NCBI RefSeq assembly: GCF_025766255.1 | Contig: NW_026516689.1 | Coordinates: forward strand, 124,001-188,000 | Source: Zychaea mexicana | Taxonomy: Eukaryota > Mucoromycota > Mucoromycetes > Mucorales > Lichtheimiaceae | DNA length: 64,000 bases | Direction: 5' to 3' | In this document: positions 58,821 through 64,000 of the stretch, one piece after another | Layout: each line of letters opens with the position of its first letter | Numbering within the stretch: position 1 is the first letter of the stretch | Notes under the pieces: generated by a model | Databases searched by the model: none | What the model was told of the DNA's origin: nothing | The model's input: only the letters and a program-made list of their open reading frames with translations | Made by a program: the position numbers and the translations under genes

Positions 58821-60251
58821 TTACACTGAAATGTCCATTGCATCTCCTTCAGAAACGTCGACAAGGTTGGTGATCGACTCCTTCAATACAGCAGTGGTGC
58901 CTCGGGGGTATTTGTAGCTGCTCTCTTTGATGCCGCGCTCGTTTGGTTTGGCATAGTTTCGCAAGTAATCGGTCGAATCCTTCTCAATCACACAGACATC
59001 CACGTTCGAGCCCGATCCAAGATCGTTGAAAATACCCGCTTCAATGGCATCCTTTACAAGCTCAATAGCCTCCTCACGCTAATAAGAATAATAAACATCG
59101 TACGTTTAAATGCCATCACCGTCGGTTTCTTTAGTTTATAGAACTTTGCCCTTTTTTTTGTGTGTGTGTGTGTGTCCAATTGGGATTGGGCGCTGTAACT
59201 CTCCCCGCCTCCCCCACCTCTCACCCCATCACGCACTCCCTATTCATCCTTACCGTCATATCGGGTTTCCACCTGCTTTCAAAGACACTCATGGCAGCGA
59301 GGGAGCCCGATCCCATGGTGACATAAGGAAGTTTATCTGTGCTTCCGTGGGGATAGACTGTGTACAAATGGGGTCCCGTAGCATCAAAACCGCCGAGCAC
59401 AAGCGCGGCACCAATATGTCCCTGGTACCTGAACAGAAAATAAAAGGGAACATTTCCGTACATGTTAAACAGTTATCTCTCTTTTCTAACCCTTTGTTAT
59501 GTCCTTGGATCATCCCTTTTTGCTATCCTTATATATACCTGAAAAGCATCTGTTTGAGCATAGTCATTGCTGTCACGACACGGGGCTTTCGTCCTGTGGC
59601 AAGGCTGTGTAATTCAATCTGCGAGCTAATGAGGTTCGTTGTCGATTCCGTGTCGGCGGCAGTACCTGCACCACAGCAGTAACTGTTTACAGAAAGAAAT
59701 TAGTCGTGTTATAAATTAGATTTGACAATTCGCTTTGCGCTTCGAAAATGTCAAAGTATGATAATTACATGTTGGGAGCAATGTAGTGAATCTTTTCACA
59801 GTTTTTGTCAGCGACGATGGGTCCTTCGGTGGCTCTGGTATCGGCACCTAGACACAAACCATCCTATAAAGTTCGACGCATTATGTGTTAGAGATTGTAT
59901 GTGTGTGTGGATGTAACAAAAGAGCGAATCGTCTTTCTTGTTTTCGTCTTTGAATGTAGAAAATCGCAGCTTGTTTGCTGTATATATTTGTTGCGAGTAT
60001 ATACCTTGAAAAGAACACCAACAATAGTAGTGCCCGTGCTGGTGGCCTTGGGTGGCCGAGCGCCTTTGGTTTCCAAAGCTTTATTTCTATATATCAAAAA
60101 GATAGATGCAATTTTGAATTTAACGACGGTGTTGCTTTTAACAATATGTAACGCATCGCATCGTAAATTGTGTGCTGGTCTGTTTTTTCTTATACCTTGC
60201 GTAATTGTCGAAGCTGAAGCCTCCCTTGGGCATACTGTATTTAGCGGCCAT
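58821..60251 (-). CDS. PUP1: 20S proteasome subunit beta-2 (Pup1)
   Basis: Catalytic beta-2 subunit (trypsin-like site) of the 20S proteasome. Six minus-strand exons (60251..60196, 60086..60005, 59863..59769, 59682..59539, 59428..59254, 59078..58821) join in frame to 269 aa. A 37-aa propeptide ending in ...KATSTG is followed by the mature N-terminal Thr at residue 38 ([11 protein letters not shown]). Other family marks: [40 protein letters not shown] (with catalytic Asp and Lys), [31 protein letters not shown] and the C-terminal arm ([14 protein letters not shown]) that embraces beta-3. All expected active-site residues are present. Confidence 0.97.
59159..59175. repeat. (TG)n microsatellite in a PUP1 intron
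   Basis: About eight TG units in the intron between the last two exons of PUP1. Confidence 0.85.
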
Positions 60252-61797
60252 TTTGTAAAGATTATGTGTGGTAAGTTGCAACAGACGAAAGCTTGGACCG
60301 CGAAACGCGCGTATCTTGCGTAAGACTCGACGGCGTTTGAATTTCTTTTCGTCACCTTCCTATTCTGGGAAGCAATCCAAGCTTGTAACGGTGCTGTGAT
60401 CCATTCAATAAGTAGGCGACCTTTTCATGGATATACCTGTCCTTAGATCGAGAGTTTTAATTTAGGTAGCTTCAGTACTTATGAATCCGTACATAATTCG
60501 GTGAAGTTAAAGGGAAGTATTTATGCATATGGGTCGACCCAGGACATTGAGTTATCTGTTCGAAAGAGCATATATAATCAGCAAATAAGGCAGTGAGAAC
60601 GTAGCCAGATCAAACTTATAACAGAAAGCAAATGTAATATGATGTTGCCAGCATTTCTCAGTAGCTTTCCTAAATATATCAAGCATAATGAGCTACTACT
60701 GCGGTGGTGCTAGCTATTTCATTCTCTGTGTTCCTTTTCAAACATAAACCAATGAGATGGAAGAACTGCAACGAAGTACATAGTCCACAGCACGAATAGC
60801 ATCATCACCATCCATCACTGTTGCGAGTGTGTTATTTGAAGAATGCTACGAACGAGCACAGCAGTATGCCTTCAAGTGCATATATAAGCTGTACAGTCTC
60901 ACTTTTGCAAATGTACAGATAAATGCACTCAATAATATGTAGAAGCGTTGTACATTGCGGTATGAAGCGCATCATGTAAGTTTAGCGAGGATTTATTAAT
61001 ACAGTAGCGGCAAACATCCCCGCTTATGCTGCAGCCCTCTTTGTTGCCTCATAAGCTCTTCTTTGTAAAGCATCCCATATTAGTACTAAGCAAAACATTC
61101 TACTCCTGGGCCGTTACTAATTTCTATATCACTGTATGTACTCTCAGATCAACGCATTTGCTACTATATGGCAATTCCTGCTACTTTAATGAGCATGCAA
61201 CATGAGCTTTGGAGCCCAAAAACAAACATAATCTACACCAGTTTCCTTCGTAAGTGATTTTCTTGTTTTATTTCCCTTTCGTTATTGTAAAGAATACAGC
61301 TTAACCCATGCGGTATAAAGAAATAAAAAAGGTGCGACCAATCGGTATGCTAAACAATATGTCGTGGTAAAAGTAAACATAAGGCATTCGTCTTACTCAA
61401 TGCCTGAGAGAAAACATACGGACAAGTTATCACTTATTGGCTCATGCAAAAAGAAAGCGACATCAATCAAAACAACCGAGTATAAATGGTGCCTTCTCCC
61501 CTAACCCGTCCCTATCAGTCTTTAACTGTAAACGGAAATTATGTATAATTCTTACAATAAATATCACTGATCAGCTTTTTTTCGTTATAACAATCAGAGA
61601 CATGAGGCCCTCTTTATTTTATTTCCAAGCAATTCATTATAGGAAATTGTACAGATACTCGTCACCAGTTCTATTATAAGCTCCTTCTCACTTATCTTAT
61701 GTGAGTGTGTGTATATAAATTATGGCAAGATTACAACAAAAAGCGATAGCATACTTCTCTACCCATTTTCCTTTTCCTACTAACCCAGCATCTTCCT
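60252..61797. other. Intergenic, about 1.5 kb
   Basis: Divergent upstream region of PUP1 and the 61798 gene. AT-rich. The frame at 61437-61679 lacks any domain or codon signal. I looked for, and did not find, a clear tRNA B box or the GGTGGCAAA proteasome-gene element near PUP1. Confidence 0.45.
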
Positions 61798-62573
61798 ATG
61801 TCCAAATCATCAACCACGGACCAAAATCCTGGCTCGTCATCAGATTTATCAACGTCAGAGTCTCCTCAACACGGATCTGACCAGAGCAATTCCGCCTCAT
61901 CAGCGTCGCTCACGATAGCATCAGAAAACCAAGAAGGGGCAACATCATCATCTTCAGCAACCTATAGTTCAGCACGATCGCAGCCTCCCAATTCCAATTC
62001 TTTGTCGGATCAAGAACAGCAACAGCTAAGCGCCAGCGCTCAAGGAGCTTCTCATCCCACACTAGGAAGAGTTGAGCAATCCTCGACAGGCAGCAAGCGA
62101 ACACATGAGGACAGTGACGATGAAGGGCAACCAGGACATAGCCGATCACCATCTCGCAGACGTACCCAACCTCCTGATACCGGCAAAATTGAAGGGTAAC
62201 AATTAAATAATTCTATCGTCTCTATGATGATGAAGGATACGGCAATTTACATGACGTTTTATATAGACAATTGCCTACTCGTACGCCTCCTAATATCCTT
62301 GCTCTTCTTAAAGCAAACTGTATCGCGCGCGAAAAGAACGATAGAAAATTGGCTTGTTTGCACAGACGCTTAGAATATCTAAAAACGCTCTATACTATGG
62401 TCAAAGAAGTTGAAGAACAACAACAGCAGCGACAAGATGCTCTACCCATCCTAAGCTATCAAACCTTCCAAGAACGTTATGACCATGTTCGAGCAGAGTT
62501 TCATGCAGGCTCTGCTGCTGAACGAGCATCGGAAAACCAAGGTTCGGGGGATAATCCATCACAACAGCAATAG
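61798..62573 (+). CDS. Uncharacterised disordered / coiled-coil protein
   Basis: Two exons (61798..62195, 62267..62573) join in frame to 234 aa. Not recognised. Residues 1-130 are Ser/Gln-rich and disordered, with a small acidic-then-basic patch (RTHEDSDDEGQPGHSRSPSRRR) that looks like a nuclear signal and kinase target. The second exon holds the only ordered-looking part, PPNILALLKANCIAREKNDRKLACLHRRLEYLKTLYTMVKEVEEQQQQRQDALPILSYQTFQERYDHVRAEFHAG, mostly helical and probably coiled coil. Gln repeats flank it. Nuclear adaptor or structural role is possible but unproven. Confidence 0.7.
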
Positions 62574-62890
62574 CAGCAGCAGCAGCAACAATAATAAATT
62601 CACATACATACACAGAGCTGTATTAGCATTAGTAAAGAATACCTAGCTGTAGTCTCTTTATCACACATTCTCCTACCATTTTTCTTTCCTCTATCCTTTC
62701 TTTTAATAGTTCATTTTAACGACTTTGAGCTAAGGGTTTATTGATGGGTGTGGTTGACAATAAGTTTCATGCATAACCATGGCGAGAAAATAAGATACGA
62801 TGATAAGGTATACAAAAAATAGGGAGAAGGCTGCGGCCACTTGTGCCTTTGTTTTACCAGCAAGTAAACTACATAAAACTTGACATATCA
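62574..62890. other. Convergent intergenic spacer
   Basis: 317 bp between the 3' ends of the 61798 gene (plus) and the 62891 gene (minus). It opens with a CAG/CAA tail just after the stop codon. No feature seen. Confidence 0.5.
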
Positions 62891-63577
62891 TTACAAAGTT
62901 ATTGTACAACTGTCAGGATTAGAATTGAGCCACTGCTCGTACAAAGTTCTTGATAAAATATTATGATTGCCTGTAGTAAAGCGCTTATAATCTGCATGCG
63001 TGATTGTTTTTTGCACCTGATAGTCAGCAGGCCCTCGGCCATATCGTTCATTCATCAACATGTGTATATAGGCGTTTATAGCCGCCAGCTCTTCGACGCT
63101 GAGCGGTTCATGGTCAAGTCGAGCAACGAGCGCGGTACCCACACCGTCCTGGTATTGCATGGGCGCGAGTCCATTACTAGGTTGAGCGAGCAGAAACGTA
63201 ACGGGTTGGTTTTCATAAAGTGGACGTAAATCAGGTTTGCAAATGGCATATTGAAGTGGCGCTTCGAGGTAAACGATCAATGGAATGCCAATCTTTTTAG
63301 CAATGGGCGAAATGACGGTTCGGCCCGAAATGAACATGCTGTGTCGGGCATTGATGGTGACCGATTGAAAGAAATGGTCTAGGATATTAGAGGTGTCGGG
63401 TCGTTGAGAGACGCTGTATACGCGCACGCACTGGCAGGTTGCTTTTGAGCACGGTGCTTTGGGTGCCCTTTCGAGTGGAAAATAGTCTTCAGGGGGCCCT
63501 TGTCGAAAAGCACCTCCCGCTTGTTTTTGAACGTCGTCAAAAAGGTTTAACCATTTTGTATAGTCTAGAAGAGGCAT
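62891..63577 (-). CDS. Uncharacterised globular protein
   Basis: Intronless minus-strand frame, ATG at 63577, 228 aa. Family not recognised. Unlike most unknowns here it looks fully globular: MPLLDYTKWLNLFDDVQKQAGGAF, a Cys-containing segment (CSKATCQCVRVYSVSQ), DHFFQSVTINARHSMFISGRTVISPIAKKIGIPLIVYLEAPLQYA, and a helical C-terminal half with LSVEELAAINAYIHMLMNERYG and HADYKRFTTGNHNILSRTLYEQW. No transmembrane or signal segment. The close Cys pair (C-x4-C-x-C) could bind a metal, but no known motif is complete. Start is supported by the absence of any in-frame Met just upstream. Confidence 0.72.
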   Translation of the reverse strand: MPLLDYTKWLNLFDDVQKQAGGAFRQGPPEDYFPLERAPKAPCSKATCQCVRVYSVSQRPDTSNILDHFFQSVTINARHSMFISGRTVISPIAKKIGIPLIVYLEAPLQYAICKPDLRPLYENQPVTFLLAQPSNGLAPMQYQDGVGTALVARLDHEPLSVEELAAINAYIHMLMNERYGRGPADYQVQKTITHADYKRFTTGNHNILSRTLYEQWLNSNPDSCTITL

Positions 63578-63780
63578 GTTGTAGTGTGCGTGTGTATGGT
63601 ATGGTAAACGGGCAGCGACGCAAAAAGTAAAAAAGAGTGTTGAAACCCACTCTGTGCGATGATGAATGCTACTGCATAAGAAATTGTTGGCGAACTGGGG
63701 TTTTTTTATGTGTCACCATGTCACTTTAAACTTATACAGTTGAGGCAAGAAAGGGGATAGAGAGTGCGAAGGGAGATTAA

Positions 63781-64000
63781 CTAGCCCACTAGATCAGCAG
63801 AGCCGTCTTGTCGTTGTCGATACGGTGAGCCACTGTCCTTTTGCTTTTGCTGTCCGCGCTCTTTGATCCACCGATCCGATTTCTTCTGGGCTTTTGTAAG
63901 TGGTGTTGTATCCTTGTCTGACAGTTTTGGCAGGATGCTGTCATCTGCAAGCACTGGAAAACGAGCAATGTGTATGATGTCAGACCGCGAGAGATACAGC
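63781..64000 (-). CDS. 3' end of an uncharacterised gene, cut by the window edge
   Basis: Minus-strand frame, open to the window end, stopping at TAG 63783-63781. The visible 72 codons read LYLSRSDIIHIARFPVLADDSILPKL, then a basic, polar C terminus (AQKKSDRWIKERGQQKQKDSGSPYRQ). The ordered first 25 residues followed by a charged tail suggest the end of a longer protein. A TTTTCCAG acceptor near 63956 could instead begin a last exon in the same phase. Not recognised. Confidence 0.55.
   Translation of the reverse strand, partial: LYLSRSDIIHIARFPVLADDSILPKLSDKDTTPLTKAQKKSDRWIKERGQQKQKDSGSPYRQRQDGSADLVG

Noticed and set aside
1..64000. CRISPR arrays, transposons and prophage
   Set aside because: Only short microsatellites and two small tandem repeats were seen; no spaced direct repeats, terminal inverted repeats, integrase, transposase or reverse-transcriptase motifs.

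Overview
This is nuclear DNA of a filamentous fungus, most likely an early-diverging one (Mucoromycota, order Mucorales). Genes are split by many short GT-AG introns (most about 50-120 bp), proteins carry long Gln/Ser/His/Asn-rich disordered stretches, intergenic DNA is AT-rich with microsatellites, and the gene set (ERMES, proteasome, spliceosome and kinetochore subunits, a bZIP factor, GT49 and NmrA-like proteins) is fungal. The Mucorales placement is inference from overall protein character, not from a marker gene. I saw no convincing transposon ORF, tRNA, rRNA or CRISPR array. Exon boundaries were set by hand from splice sites and reading-frame continuity.

Layout. 1-7.6 kb: the 3' part of a GT49 (LARGE-type) glycosyltransferase, then a 19-exon ABCC/MRP-type protein whose ATPase motifs are almost all lost although the frame is intact. 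7.7-10.8 kb: a methyltransferase-fold protein with a predicted N-myristoylated disordered head, divergent from an ATF/CREB-type bZIP factor. 11.3-17.4 kb: a Cdc15/Imp2-like F-BAR-SH3 protein and an ALY/Yra1 mRNA export factor. 19.2-21.8 kb: an MFS-type membrane protein with a very long polar loop. 22-25 kb: gene-poor. 25-30.2 kb: compact housekeeping block with mitochondrial ribosomal protein uS8m, a NIF3/DUF34 protein, an NmrA-like protein and Mdm34 of the ER-mitochondria tether. 30.2-37.4 kb: gene-poor, interrupted only by DPH4. 37.4-40 kb: two uncharacterised genes. 41.5-48.4 kb: nucleoporin Aladin, a PPZ-type phosphatase, a doubtful gene and a secreted GPI-type CBM14 protein. 49.4-54.1 kb: divergent CWC22 and CENP-T. 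55.5-64 kb: an uncharacterised RVSF-motif protein, proteasome beta-2 (PUP1), and three uncharacterised genes, the last cut by the window edge.

There is no biosynthetic cluster; genes are mostly independent housekeeping loci. Three divergent pairs share short promoters (9791-9972, 27010-27228, 51387-51551). The most noteworthy signals are the motif-dead but frame-intact ABCC protein, the Cys-patterned chitin-binding surface protein, the methyltransferase with an eroded SAM motif, and a CENP-T gene in a probable Mucorales context.
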